In this document: positions 19,380 to 32,224 of the stretch, one piece after another
How the letters are laid out: the number at the start of each line of letters is the position of its first letter
How positions within the stretch are numbered: position 1 is the stretch's first letter
NCBI GenBank assembly: GCA_009746045.1
Contig: RPFO01000253.1
Span: 1,458,888 to 1,493,887 of the forward strand
Direction of reading: 5' to 3'
Length of the DNA stretch: 35,000 nucleotides
Source: Mesostigma viride
Lineage: Eukaryota > Streptophyta > Mesostigmatophyceae > Mesostigmatales > Mesostigmataceae
The notes under the pieces: generated by a model
What the model was told of the DNA's origin: nothing
Database searches by the model: none
Seen by the model: the letters and a program-made list of their open reading frames with translations, nothing else
Made by a program: the position numbers and the translations under genes

Positions 19380-19630
19380 GCAACAACACATCAGCCCAGC
19401 AACACAGCAGCAGCATGACCGTAGCACAGCAGCAGCACAACTGTAGCTCAGCAGCACGGCCGTAATGCAGCAGTGCATCAACACAGCAGCACGGCAGCAG
19501 CACGACAGCAATACATCAGCGGCACGGCAGCAATGCAGCAACACATCAGCACAACAGCACAACAGCAGCACGGCAGCAATGCAGCAACAGTAGCATGGCA
19601 GCACAGCAGCAGCAGCAGCAGCAGCAGCAC
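19380..19630. repeat. CAG/AGCAGCAC compound microsatellite
   Basis: Imperfect repeats of CAGCA with interspersed C and T, ending in a run of CAG. They lie in the 3' flank of the putative transposase gene. Open frames here on both strands (poly-Cys/Ala-like and poly-Gln-like) are repeat artefacts. Confidence 0.7.
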
Positions 19631-19666
19631 ATGAGCAGCTCAATGACAACAACCGCTGCTCGCGCT

Positions 19667-22600
19667 TCAGCAGTCGTCGTCGTCGTCGTCGTCGTCATCG
19701 TCATCGGCAAGGATGAGCGCTCGCTTCCGACGCCGGGAGGCGCCTGCGTTGTTGTTCTCCGCCACATCGTCGCTGGGTGGAACCATCTCGCGCAATCGAG
19801 CCTCGGCCAGGGTGATATCCGGCGCTTGCAACGCAGGGACGACCACACCGGGGCACCCGCAGATCTGTGCCTCCAGCTCGTGGAGAGGCACACAAGAAAC
19901 CGCGTCCTCCTCCCAACGGGCACCCCAGTACATGGCTACCATGTCGTTTTGCGTGTCGACAACAGCGACACGACCATGGTACCTGCCGTCCCGGCTTTCG
20001 GTGCGACCGTCCGCGGATGTCACACGCTCCGACGCCCAATGACACACGACTTGCCCTACGAGGTTGCGGCTGCCACTCTTGACCTGCAGCCTTATGCCTT
20101 CCCAGCATGCCTTCGCCATGCCGACGATGCCCTTCGAGCATTCAGCATCTTGCCACTTCACGACCGGGTGTTCCGCGTCATAGGGCACCTCCTTCAGCGC
20201 CTTTAGGCACTCCTTGGTGAGCTTTTTGTTCGCACCCAAGGAGACTGCATGGGGCGGCTGACCTCGCTTGCCCACCACTTGTGTCAAGACGAGGTCTGAC
20301 GCGGTGATGATCACCGTGTGCGCCGCAGTGGTTGGCGGATGGGGCCATTGCGCAATGTCTGGGTTCCACGGGTGCCACGTGTCACGCAAATGCTTAGCGC
20401 GGTATACAAAGAGCTCAATAGAAGGTTGGCCGCCATCCTCCTTCGCAACCACCTCCTTGATGATGCCAAAGAGGACTGGAGTCCACGTGAGCTTCGAGTT
20501 GCAGAGAATACCAGCTGAAGGGTGCCAGTATAGAACAGCGGAGCCTTTCTCAACGCCTTGCATGCGCTTCAAGTAAGCGACCTTGGCTGTCATGGCCCTG
20601 TCTTCTGCCGCCCATTCCTGCTGTGTGTGGCCATCATGAAGAACTCGGTCTACCAGCGGGGTGACGCGCACCGCCTCTGCGTCGACCAACGCCATGAAGT
20701 GCTCTTCTTGCGTCGGTGGTGGTTCAGGCGCTGCATCGTGCTCACGCAGGGCGGAGATGTCCGCGCGAGATGGCCACGGCAAAGGGCGCCACTCCTCAGG
20801 CACCTCCTCAGGGGCATGTGGGACTTTTGCGAAAAAGGCCTCGTTTGGCTTGATGGTGTCGGGCGGAAAGTACCACTGCCAGATGCCATGGGGCAACTTC
20901 TCGACCCTTGTTTTGATCGACTCCAGCTCCTTCCCCAGAAACTCCATGTTCAATGGTGCGAAGGCTGGGGTGTCCTGCAACATCGGAATGCGGTCTGGAT
21001 CCACAAGTCGGACGCCAAACAGCGGCCGCCCCTCCGCATCAAACTTGTAAGGCTGTGTCATCGCCTTCCCGCACCGTGGCGCGCCTTCCTGTCGAGTCCC
21101 CGCGGGCTGCCACGGCGTCTTTTGGGACTCCGTGGTCCGGTAGGACAACCAGGTCTCTGCGTTGCCCTGTACCTGGAAGAAGACGGCGTGGTGCACCTTC
21201 ATTGAGCGACCGCGTTTTTCAGGCACCGGCTGTGCCGCTCCGCCGCCCGCCGGCTGCGCCTCCGGCCCGCCGCGCGCCGGCTGCCCCGCCCCGCCGCCCG
21301 TCGACTGCCCCGCCCCGCCGCCCGTCGACAGCCCCGCCCCGCCGCCCACGCGCGCCGGCAGCGCCGCTGGCCCCCCGCACGCCGACCGCCCTGCCCCGCC
21401 GCCCGTCGACTGCCCCGCCCCGCCGCCCGTCGACAGCCCCGCCCCGCCGCATGCCAGCTGCGCCGGCCCGCCGCCCACGCGCGCCGGCAGCGCCGCTGGC
21501 CCCCCGCACGCCGACGGCCCTGCCCCGCCGCCCGTCGACTGCCCCGCCCCGCCGCCCGTTGACAGCCCCGCCCCGCCGCCCACGCGCGCCGGCAGCGCCG
21601 CTGGCCCCCCGCACGCCGACCGCCCTGCCCCGCCGCCCGTCGACTGCCCCGCCCCGCCGCCCGTCGACAGCCCCGCCCCGGCGCCCACGCGCGCCGGCAG
21701 CGCCGCTGGCCCCCGCGCGCCGACTGCCCCGCCACGCCGCCCGTCGACAGCCCCGCCCCGCCGCCCACGCGCGCCGGCAGCGCCGCTGGCCCCCCGCGCG
21801 CCGACGGCCCCGCCCCGCCGCCCGTCGACAGCCCCGCCCCGCCGCCCACGCGCGCCGGCAGCACCGCTGGCCCCCCGCACGCCGACTGCCCCGCCCCGCC
21901 GCCCGTCGACAGCCCCGCCCCGCCGCCCACGCGCGCCGGCAGCACCGCTGGCCCCCCGCCCGTCGACTGCCCCGCCCCGCCGCCCGTCGACAGCCCCGCC
22001 CCGCCGCCCACGCGCGCCGGCAGCGCCGCTGGCCCCCCGCGCGCCGACGGCCCTGCCCCGCCGCCCGTCGACTGCCCCGCCCCGCCGCCCGTCGACAGCC
22101 CCGCCCCGCCGCCCACGCGCGCCGGCAGCGCCGCTGGCCCCCCGCACGCCGACCGCCCTGCCCCGCCGCCCGTCGACTGCCCCGCCCCGCCGCCCGTCGA
22201 CAGCCCCGCCCCGCCGCCCACGCGCGCCGGCAGCGCCGCTGGCCCCCCGCACGCCGACCGCCCCGCCACGCCGCCCGTCGACTGCCCCGCCCCGCCGCCC
22301 GTCGACAGCCCCGCCCCGCCGCCCACGCGCGCCGGCAGCGCCGCTGGCCCCCCGCGCGCTGACTGCCCCGCCACGCCGCCCGTCGACAGCCCCGCCCCGC
22401 CGCCCACGCGCGCCGGCAGCACCGCTGGCCCCCCGCACGCCGACTGCCCCGCCCCGCCGCCCGTCGACAGCCCCGCCCCGCCGCCCACGCGCGCCGGCAG
22501 CACCGCTGGCCCCCCGCACGCCGACGGCCCTGCCCCGCCGCCCGTCGACTGCCCCGCCCCGCCGCCCGTCGACAGCCCCGCCCCGCCGCCCACGCGCGCC

Positions 22601-24837
22601 GGCAGCACCGCTGGCCCCCCGCACGCCGACGGCCCTGCCCCGCCGCCCGTCGACTGCCCCGCCCCGCCGCCCGTCGACAGCCCCGCCCCGCCGCCCACGC
22701 GCGCCGGCAGCGCCGCTGGCCCCCCGCGCGCCGACTGCCCCGCCCCGCCGCCCGCGCGCGCCGGCAGCACCGCTGGCCCGCCGCCCGTCGACGGCCCTGC
22801 CCCGCCGCCCGTCGACTGCCCCGCCCCGCCGCGCACCGGCAGCGCCGCCCCGCTGCCCGCTGACTGCCCCGCCCCGCCGCGTGCCGGCTGCGCCGCCGCT
22901 GCCGCCCCGCCGCGCACCGATGGCGCCGCCCCTCCGTGCGCCGGCTGCGCCTCGCTGCACGCAGGCTGCACGACATCACCACGCACCCTGGTGACCTTGA
23001 TAACCTGATCCTCCCTACCGGTCATCCAATCTACTGTGCTGCACCAACCGGCAAACGACTCGCGCTGCAACGGAGTGAGAAAGTTCCTGACATCGTAAGC
23101 GACCCCCAATACCTTGACCTCCGTGCCAGCGGGGACGGTCGAGTTGCAGTTCGCAGCTGCACCACTAGGCTGACGGAATGCCTCTTCTATGGCCGCCACC
23201 CAGCTCTCCAAAGTTGGGTACTTGTGCACGAAGCTAGGCCCCCCCGCCACAGCGTGTCTCATGTAGGCCACAAGCACGCCGAATTTCTGATCTGGGTCGG
23301 CGTGCGTGTGGCCCACGAGCATGCGGTGCATTTCGACGACGTCGAAGAAGCCAACGTGTACGAGCCACCATGCAAACAGTAAGACGGTGTGATTCCGGTT
23401 TTCACTCCCACCGTCCAGTTGCAGGCACAAACACCTGGGCATGTGCGGCAGCCCCGCCCTCCTCCATGGCTGGTCCCTCATCAACTGCGCCAGGATGTGC
23501 ATCAGCATCGTGACGGTGACACTGCCGGAGAGGTTGTCGGTCATGAGGACCCATGCGAGAACGATGAACCACATCGCCTTGTACCCATGGACGGCCGCAC
23601 AGAAGAGCGAGAACGGCATCATGCCACCTGCATAGCTGCCCCATGAGTCGGGCCCCCCCACCAGCTTCGGCCAGTATGTCTTGGCGTGATCCAGCTTGTC
23701 GAGGTTGATCGACAAAATGGCCGTCAACATAGCGGCCACCATCGCGCAGGCAAGCTCGCGCCTCAACCAATAGTTCTGGCGGGTAAACCAGGCCAGAGCG
23801 ACATGCTGCTTGATTTGGTTGTCGACGTACTGCCGTTGTGCCTCAGTTGAAGCACCGCGGCGCCGCATGCGCAGTTCCACGCAGTCCGCGCAGTGACCGG
23901 TGCTCTTGTTGTGCGGGCATACCACCACCTTCGGGCTCCTCTGCCCTGGGAAGTAGTCGCCTTTGCAGTAGGTGCGCCAGATGCGGTAGAATGCGTTGTA
24001 GCCTAGCACCTTGGCCCCTTCCCCCGCTTCTGCCACCACGTCTTCAACGTACATGGCGTGCATCTCCTTGATGGACATGACGTCCATGAAGACAACGCCA
24101 GCATGAGTCGGGTCATGGTCTGCGATCTGCTGCACCAACTCGTGCATCCACATTGCTGCGTGTTCGCCAACCTCCGAACGCCCCCGAGCATCACGCTCAG
24201 GTGGTGCGTGCTCCAGACCAACACCGAAAGTCGCTAGGTCGTTGGGATGCACGGTCAGGAAATACTCTTTCGCCGACACGACCGACGCCACCAGATTGTT
24301 CCAAGTCGCCCGGGTAACGCCGGCCATCTTCCGGATGGCAGATGCACAACCGGTGACGGTGTACATGCACCCCGCAATCACCACGTCCACGTGTAAAGGG
24401 CCGGTAATGATGTACTTCTTGTAACGGCCACCGTCGGCAGGGGATTCTACCTCGATGTTGCCCACGCCGGCCGACCGGATCACGTCGCAAAGGGAGGCCA
24501 TGCGCTGCTGGTCCGTTTGGTTGTACAGGTACTCTCGAAAGGCAGTCCACGACCTGGTATCGGTAAGTAAGGTGCCCACCTTCTCGAGGCAATGCTCCCC
24601 ACAAGTCGGACCGCACTTCCTGGCCTTGGCGATGTCCTTGTCAACGGACTTCAATTTGGAGGCGAGAAGCCGGGCGCCATCTTTCTTCCCACTGCGCTTC
24701 GCTCGAGAGGAAGACGTGCCGGGCCCCATTTCCGTGTGAAGCAGGTCGTCGTCAGAGCCGTCAGAATCTACGCCCCAACTAGCTTCAGAACTCGCATCCG
24801 AATCCACCAGGTCTGGCACATCCCATTCTTCATCCAT
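19667..24837 (-). CDS. DUF7869-like putative transposase with repeat insert
   Basis: A protein of about 1720 residues if one C-tract frameshift (21710-21714) is discounted. It has an acidic N-terminus (1-35), a CGPTCGEHC cluster (75-83) and a zinc-like CPHNKSTGHCADC (307-319). The putative RNase-H-fold core reads INLDKLDHAKTYWPK (about 377-391), LQLDGGSENRN (472-482) and VGHTHADPDQKFG (508-520). This D...D-G-(S/Q)-N...GHTH..xD pattern is that of DUF7869 proteins found in protist, fungal and invertebrate mobile elements. From about 620 comes a Gly/Ala/Ser-rich tandem-repeat linker of roughly 570 residues, then a folded domain (WYFPPDTI..., YHGRVAVVD..) and a poly-Asp tail. Catalytic identity is inference. 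It is divergent from the polyglutamine gene inside the same TIRs. Confidence 0.7.
19671..19705. repeat. GTC trinucleotide repeat encoding poly-Asp tail
   Basis: A GTC/ATC run on the plus strand reads as GAC/GAT codons on the minus strand, giving about eleven aspartates directly before the last cysteine and stop of the transposase-like gene. Repeat length polymorphism is expected. Confidence 0.75.
21232..22960. repeat. GC-rich coding minisatellite, 105/81-bp units
   Basis: About 16 units, each of one or two 24-bp blocks of the TGCCCCGCCCCGCCGCCCGT type plus a 57-bp block containing GGCAGCGCCGCTGGC. All unit lengths are near-multiples of 3, so the transposase frame is kept. No stop codon occurs in several frames on both strands, which creates very long false ORFs (for example plus-strand frames across 20953-22994). 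It encodes a flexible Gly/Ser/Ala/Pro linker in the minus-strand gene. Assembly copy number here should be treated with caution. Confidence 0.9.
21710..21714 (-). other. C5 tract causing apparent frameshift
   Basis: Every other unit I inspected has six C after GCTGG; this one has five. Upstream of it the minus-strand repeat reads in the frame of the N-terminal domain. Downstream the same peptide repeat continues in the frame that leads to the folded C-terminal domain. One missing base therefore explains why the gene appears as two frames. It could be a real deletion or a sequencing/assembly error in a homopolymer. Confidence 0.8.
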
Positions 24838-25290
24838 GTTAATAGGAAATCTACTGTATTACACCCGGTGGTGCTTGGACAGAAGCAAGAAACCCCGCCC
24901 ACCGCTCAAATGTGGCGCCCAACAAAGCCCCAAACTGTTTTCTTCAATAAGTCTACTGTTCTACATCCGGTGGTGGATGGACACAAGCAATAAAGGCCCC
25001 GCCCACACCTCAGATTTCTTTAGAAAATCTACTGATCTACATTCGATGGCGCCTTCACAGAAGCAGGAAACTCCGCCCACCGGTCAAATGTGACGCCCAA
25101 CAAAGCCCCAACTGATTTCTTCAAGAAGTATACTGTTTTACAGCCGGTAGTGCTTGGGCAGAAGCACTATAAAAGAGACAACCAGCGCAGGCCAGAAATC
25201 GCAGGCCAGAAATCGCAACTATGTAAAGCCCGCCCACACATCGGATTTCTTTACGAAAAACCTGTTTTACATTCGATGGGGTCTTGACAG
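24838..25290. repeat. Five degenerate repeats in divergent promoter region
   Basis: Units begin with (A/G)TCTACTGT-like sequence followed by CCGGTGGTG or TTCGATGG at about 24847, 24950, 25026, 25129 and 25259, spaced 103, 76, 103 and 130 bp. Two alternating unit types end in GCCCAACAAAGCCCC + ATTTCTTC or CGCCCACAC + ATTTCTTT. A TATA-like TATAAAAG lies at 25168-25175. The array starts 10 bp before the transposase start codon, so it is probably its promoter or upstream regulatory array. Confidence 0.65.
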
Positions 25291-25349
25291 ATTCAAACAA
25301 ATTATCGTTTCTACCTGCGTGCGACTGCTGCGGCTGAGTGCTGCAACTT

Positions 25350-26370
25350 GTCTTCACGTCTTCACGTCTTCACGTCTTCACGTCTTCACCGCGTCTTCAC
25401 CTGTCTTCACCACGTCTTCACGGCTTCACGGCTTCACGTCTTCACGGCTTCACCTGAACACCTGAACTTCACCTGAACTTGCCGTATCGTGTCTTCACGT
25501 CTTCACGTCTTCACGTCTTCACGTCTTCACGTCTTCACCGCGTCTTCACCTGTCTTCACCACGTCTTCACGGCTTCACGGCTTCACGTCTTCACGGCTTC
25601 ACCTGAACACCTGAACTTCACCTGAACTTGCCGTATCGTGTCTTCACGTCTTCACGTCTTCACGTCTTCACGTCTTCACGTCTTCACCGCGTCTTCACCT
25701 GTCTTCACCACGTCTTCACGGCTTCACGGCTTCACGTCTTCACGGCTTCACCTGAACACCTGAACTTCACCTGAACTTGCCGTATCGTGTCTTCACGTCT
25801 TCACGTCTTCACGTCTTCACGTCTTCACGTCTTCACCGCGTCTTCACCTGTCTTCACCACGTCTTCACGGCTTCACGGCTTCACGTCTTCACGGCTTCAC
25901 CTGAACACCTGAACTTCACCTGAACTTGCCGTATCGTGTCTTCACGTCTTCACGTCTTCACGTCTTCACGTCTTCACGTCTTCACCGCGTCTTCACCTGT
26001 CTTCACCACGTCTTCACGGCTTCACGGCTTCACGTCTTCACGGCTTCACCTGAACACCTGAACTTCACCTGAACTTGCCGTATCGTGTCTTCACGTCTTC
26101 ACGTCTTCACGTCTTCACGTCTTCACGTCTTCACCGCGTCTTCACCTGTCTTCACCACGGCTTCACGGCTTCACGTCTTCACGTCTTCACGGCTTCACCT
26201 GAACACCTGAACTTCACCTGAACTTGCCGTATCGTGTCTTCACGTCTTCACGTCTTCACGTCTTCACGTCTTCACGTCTTCACCACGTCTTCACCTGTCT
26301 TCACCACGTCTTCACGGCTTCACGGCTTCACGTCTTCACGGCTTCACCTGAACACCTGAACTTTGCGTAT
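25350..26370. repeat. 149-bp higher-order minisatellite of GTCTTCAC
   Basis: GCCGTATCGT recurs at 25481, 25630, 25779, 25928, 26077 and 26226, exactly every 149 bp, with partial units at both ends. Each unit contains a run of 8-bp GTCTTCAC repeats, variants (GGCTTCAC, CGCGTCTTCAC) and a CACCTGAACACCTGAACTTC tail. The regularity shows unequal exchange or slippage of a compound unit. It lies between the two divergent genes of the transposon. There is no spacer diversity, so it is not CRISPR-like. Confidence 0.92.
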
Positions 26371-26521
26371 CGTATCTTTGATACATTGCATCATTTGCAT
26401 GCCTTGGAGCTGCACGTCTTCAAGCAGTGTCACCCAGTTCCCGCTTGATTCAAATGCACTTCGCGCTTGAATTCGTGACTTCGCTCAAGGTGGAAGGTGA
26501 TGGGCACTAGCCACGGGAACT
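26371..26521 (+). promoter_or_regulatory. Leader of the polyglutamine gene
   Basis: This is the only non-repetitive DNA between the minisatellite and the start codon at 26522. It contains GTATCGTATCTTTGATACATTGCATCATTTGCATG and probably holds the transcription start, although no clear TATA box is seen. Confidence 0.3.
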
Positions 26522-29326
<2,805 letters not shown>

Positions 29327-29687
29327 ATCAGTTCTTTGACACTGAGTTGGCACTAGACGCAACACCTTTGATGCACATGAGTGCAGGGCGCATGTGTGGA
29401 AACCATGCAACCATGGCGATCCCTCAAAAAGTTTGGTTATGTAATAAGTGAGACAATTATTCCGGACGTATGATGGCCCAACGTCCTGTAAGGTTGAGTT
29501 GTCTTATTCAATTGGCATATGTTGTCTTATTGATGTTGTCTCATTGCCTTAATGGGTCAATTGTCTTAGTTTATATCATGTATATCTTGGGAAACTCATT
29601 GCTTCAATAAAATGCATGTTAGGCGCAATCAACCCCCTCAAACACATCTGAAAACTGCACAGTGCATCAAATGTATCCTAAACAAAA
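29327..29687. other. Right subterminal region, no gene
   Basis: AT-rich 3' flank of the polyglutamine gene, with repeated TTGTCTTA(T/G) strings (about 29500-29570) and AATAAA at 29606-29611 as a possible poly(A) signal. A CAAATGTATCCTAAA motif at 29668-29682 matches one near the left end, in direct orientation. Confidence 0.5.
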
Positions 29688-29716
29688 AAATGTATCCTAA
29701 TCCGGTAAAACCACTC
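29688..29716 (-). repeat. Right terminal inverted repeat
   Basis: Twenty-nine bases complementary to the left end at 18470-18498 with one mismatch. It is followed by TTA, matching the left flank. Confidence 0.9.
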
Positions 29717-29719
29717 TTA
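29717..29719. repeat. Target-site duplication TTA, right copy
   Basis: Partner of 18467-18469, directly outside the right terminal repeat. Confidence 0.6.
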
Positions 29720-29810
29720 GATATTATCTACGGGGCGTCGTTAGTAGCTGTCCGATTGCTTGAGTCGGTGTGTGGCGTTGTTGGTTTGTTAGTTGGGATT
29801 TTGTGAGAGA

Positions 29811-29872
29811 GGGGGAAAATTGGCCAGAGAAAGATTAGCACTTCTATCAAATTATCTGGCCAATTTTCCCCC
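29811..29872. repeat. Perfect 18-bp-arm hairpin
   Basis: GGGGGAAAATTGGCCAGA at 29811-29828 is the exact complement of 29855-29872, across a 26-nt loop. It could be a 3'-end or structured RNA element, or the fold-back remnant of a small inverted-repeat transposon. No target duplication was recognised around it. Confidence 0.75.
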
Positions 29873-30119
29873 ATACAAGACCCCTCCCCCGCACATTGAC
29901 GAGACCGCGTGTTTTTTGCTGCCAGTCAAGCGCCGCGCCGGTACCGAGGATTTCTGTTACCACGCCATTATACCGCCGTCGGCCACTGACAAAACGCGTG
30001 ACACTCACGCAGCCCTAGTCGATGCAAGCAGACGTAACGTGACCTTGCATAAAATTTTGATATGATGATGGAATGCATTATGAACCAACCTGCAGTCTAT
30101 TGAATGCTAACAGATAGCC
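29873..30119. other. Spacer before the ORF at 30120
   Basis: No supportable gene. A 90-codon open frame across 29793-30065 reads through the hairpin and has no recognisable motif. The last 60 bp are AT-rich and may be the promoter of the next ORF. Confidence 0.4.
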
Positions 30120-30686
30120 ATGGCGTCACGAAATGCTGGGCCGTGTGAGAAAGCGCTTGCGTTTATAGGGAAATCACTTGACGAAATTTGTGACAAGCAA
30201 ACGGCAATCGAAAACAAGCTTTCTCGCCTGTCTGAACAACTAGAAGGCATTGTCGCACCATCTGGCGAGGCCGGTGATTACTCGCCGACCTGCGAGGTGC
30301 TAAAAGTCCACGATGCTGCTTACGATGCCGTTGACAGGAAAACTCCAAAGGTCCTTGTCGAATGGGTATACGAAAAGGGGTCAACCAAGCCGAGGAAGCT
30401 CGAAGAACGGTGCGAATGGAAACGCCTTGACGAATGCGCTGATTGCGTAGACAAGGTCGAGGATTTCATGAAATCTTTCCAGAAGTCGAAGCACCAGCCC
30501 GGAATATCCGCTTTTTCCCTCATCAACGCGTGGTCAGATGCCAGGAGAGGGTTTGCAGCATACAAGAGCGGGTCAAACGACAGGAAACGGGAGCTCGACG
30601 AGAATGAGAACGAGGACGATCTCGCCAACAAGAGGCAGAACCTCGCACTTGGGTCGCAGCAATCAGGCTACACAGCTAACGTCTGA
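30120..30686 (+). CDS. Unrecognised 188-aa coiled-coil/acidic protein
   Basis: The ORF encodes a soluble charged protein. Residues about 8-45 are an amphipathic helix with coiled-coil character (EKALAFIGKSLDEICDKQTA then ENKLSRLSEQLEGI). Residues 58-140 have mixed globular composition including KVLVEWVYEKGS and the cysteines of ECADCVD. Residues 155-180 are very acidic and basic (KRELDENENEDDLANKRQN), like a nuclear-localised or nucleic-acid-associated tail. No family was recognised. It lies 400 bp outside the 11-kb transposon, so it could be the next gene of the endogenous virus or a host gene. The composition resembles the small viral ORFs at 859 and 2329, which is weak evidence. Confidence 0.5.
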   Translation: MASRNAGPCEKALAFIGKSLDEICDKQTAIENKLSRLSEQLEGIVAPSGEAGDYSPTCEVLKVHDAAYDAVDRKTPKVLVEWVYEKGSTKPRKLEERCEWKRLDECADCVDKVEDFMKSFQKSKHQPGISAFSLINAWSDARRGFAAYKSGSNDRKRELDENENEDDLANKRQNLALGSQQSGYTANV

Positions 30687-30952
30687 GCACGCCCCTTTCA
30701 TGGGTTGCCTGATCTGATACGAACTTGCTTGGTTGTATTACGACATTGTTAGCAACTTCGGTATAAATCAAACCCTGGCCTAGCTTTCCAAGGGCCGTGG
30801 CAACTCCAAGCCTGATTATGAAATGAGCCACGTTACCATCTGAGTCAATACTGGCAAGGGTTTGGAATCACATCTGACACATGCTTCAGTAAATAATTAC
30901 GAAATCCAATATTTTATCACTCAATTTATCACTCAACCATCATCACTCAAGA
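30687..30952. other. Spacer before LINE fragment
   Basis: No gene seen. Three TTATCACTCAA/CATCACTCAA repeats at about 30913-30950 lie directly before the LINE frame and may mark its truncation junction. Confidence 0.4.
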
Positions 30953-31693
30953 ATGGCTCCCAGGTACCCCACACGGCCCCATCACTCAATGAGGGGTTAT
31001 ATATACCACTACTCGGTGGCGCTCCGGCACCAGCTATTTGCCCCGCAGCCTCTTGTTCCGGCCGGGCGGCCTTGTGGTAGCTGTGGGCAGCCGCTGGATC
31101 CCACGGGGACTCACTACCTTGCCTGCATGGGGGGCCAACAGAATCAGAATTGGTATTTGTATTTGCACACTGTCCTCCTGACGGTGGTGCTCGCCATGAT
31201 TCGGTCGGTTTTCCCCCACGCGAACATCCGGTCCGAGGATGCGGATGGCGCTGCCTTCTATTCCCCCAACCACCGGCCTGACATCGTGGTGCTGGACTTT
31301 GAGGGGGGTGGCCGGCATCTGCTTATTGACGTTTCGGTGGCGCGGCCCTTGGCTCTTAGCCACGTGGCTGGGGCCTCCCTCACGGCAGGTTACACGGCGG
31401 ACCGGGCGGAGCGGGCCAAGCTCCTGGCCTACGGCGACGTCGGGCACCATCGTGTGGTGCCCTTTGTCCTGGAGGAGTTTGGGGCCATGGGGCCCCTGAC
31501 CTCCGCCTTCTTCAAGGAGTGTTGCCGGCTCCGGGAGGACCGGCTGGACCTGGAGGGCCAGCGGGCCCCATGGTCGGCGCGGACCTGGACGTCATATTGG
31601 CGTCAGCGCTTGTCGGTGGCGCTGACTCGGGCCATGGCTGACATCATGCTCCGCCGTACGCGGGCTGATTTTGCGGTGCAGCAGGGCTATTAG
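30953..31693 (+). pseudogene. 5'-truncated LINE, zinc knuckle and endonuclease-like tail
   Basis: This is the C-terminal 246 residues of a non-LTR retrotransposon polyprotein. It contains CGSCGQPLDPTGTHYLAC (residues 42-59), the C-x2-C...H...C knuckle that follows the reverse transcriptase in many LINEs. Then come RPDIVVLDFEGGGRHLLIDV with downstream lysines, fitting a PD-(D/E)xK restriction-like endonuclease fold. A tail helix (WSARTWTSYWRQRLSVALTR) ends at TAG 31693. No reverse transcriptase precedes it, so the copy is 5'-truncated, as LINEs usually are. The ATG at 30953 is incidental. A 3' UTR of about 140 bp follows and ends in AT-rich sequence at the palindrome centre. Confidence 0.6.
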
Positions 31694-31716
31694 GTTCCTC
31701 CCGTTAGGCGTTTCCA

Positions 31717-31946
31717 TTGGTCTTATCGTAGTATAGAGCTTTGACATGGCTCTGTATATAGGTTTATAGCTGGGCGTTTGCTTTGGTTTGAGTGATTTCA
31801 CTCTGCTGTAAGTAATTATATATTTAATATATATATTAAAAATATAATTACTTACAGCAGAGTGAAATCACTCAAACCAAAGCAAACGCCCAGCTATAAA
31901 CCTATATACAGAGCCATGTCAAAGCTCTATACTATGATAAGACCAA
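31717..31946. repeat. 230-bp palindrome of LINE 3' ends
   Basis: Two arms of 115 bp with two mismatches meet at about 31831/31832 within AT-rich sequence. The left arm is the 3' UTR of the LINE fragment, so two LINE 3' ends are joined tail to tail. Such a long uninterrupted palindrome is unstable in bacterial clones and in assembly, so it should be checked as a possible artefact. Confidence 0.92.
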
Positions 31947-32224
31947 ATATATATGATAAGACCATATATATATGTTGATAGTACTAAGTACTGTAAGTAC
32001 GAAGCACCTTGGCGCTGCAGGATATCGTCGAAGTTCAAATCCATGTTCAGATCAATTTGTAACCAGCAATATAATTCATGCAGACGCGCGGATCATCATG
32101 CCTCGGCCTGCACATGCAGATCATGATGATCATCGGTCGCGGCCGCAAATTAAACGGCGCGCGCGGCATAAGTAGCTACAGCAGCAGCTGTTTTAACTGA
32201 CTGTCCACGACAATCCCGAAGCGG

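Noticed and set aside
19260-19652. Cys/Ala-rich minus-strand ORF
   Set aside because: It is the translation of a CAG-type microsatellite and contains no domain signal.
20953-22994. Very long plus-strand ORFs (469 and 610 codons), Pro/Ala/Arg-rich
   Set aside because: They are shadows of the GC minisatellite. The minus strand alone has non-repetitive protein domains on both sides of the repeat.
25350-26370. CRISPR-like regular repeats
   Set aside because: Units are contiguous 149-bp copies with internal octamers and no unique spacers. This is a minisatellite.
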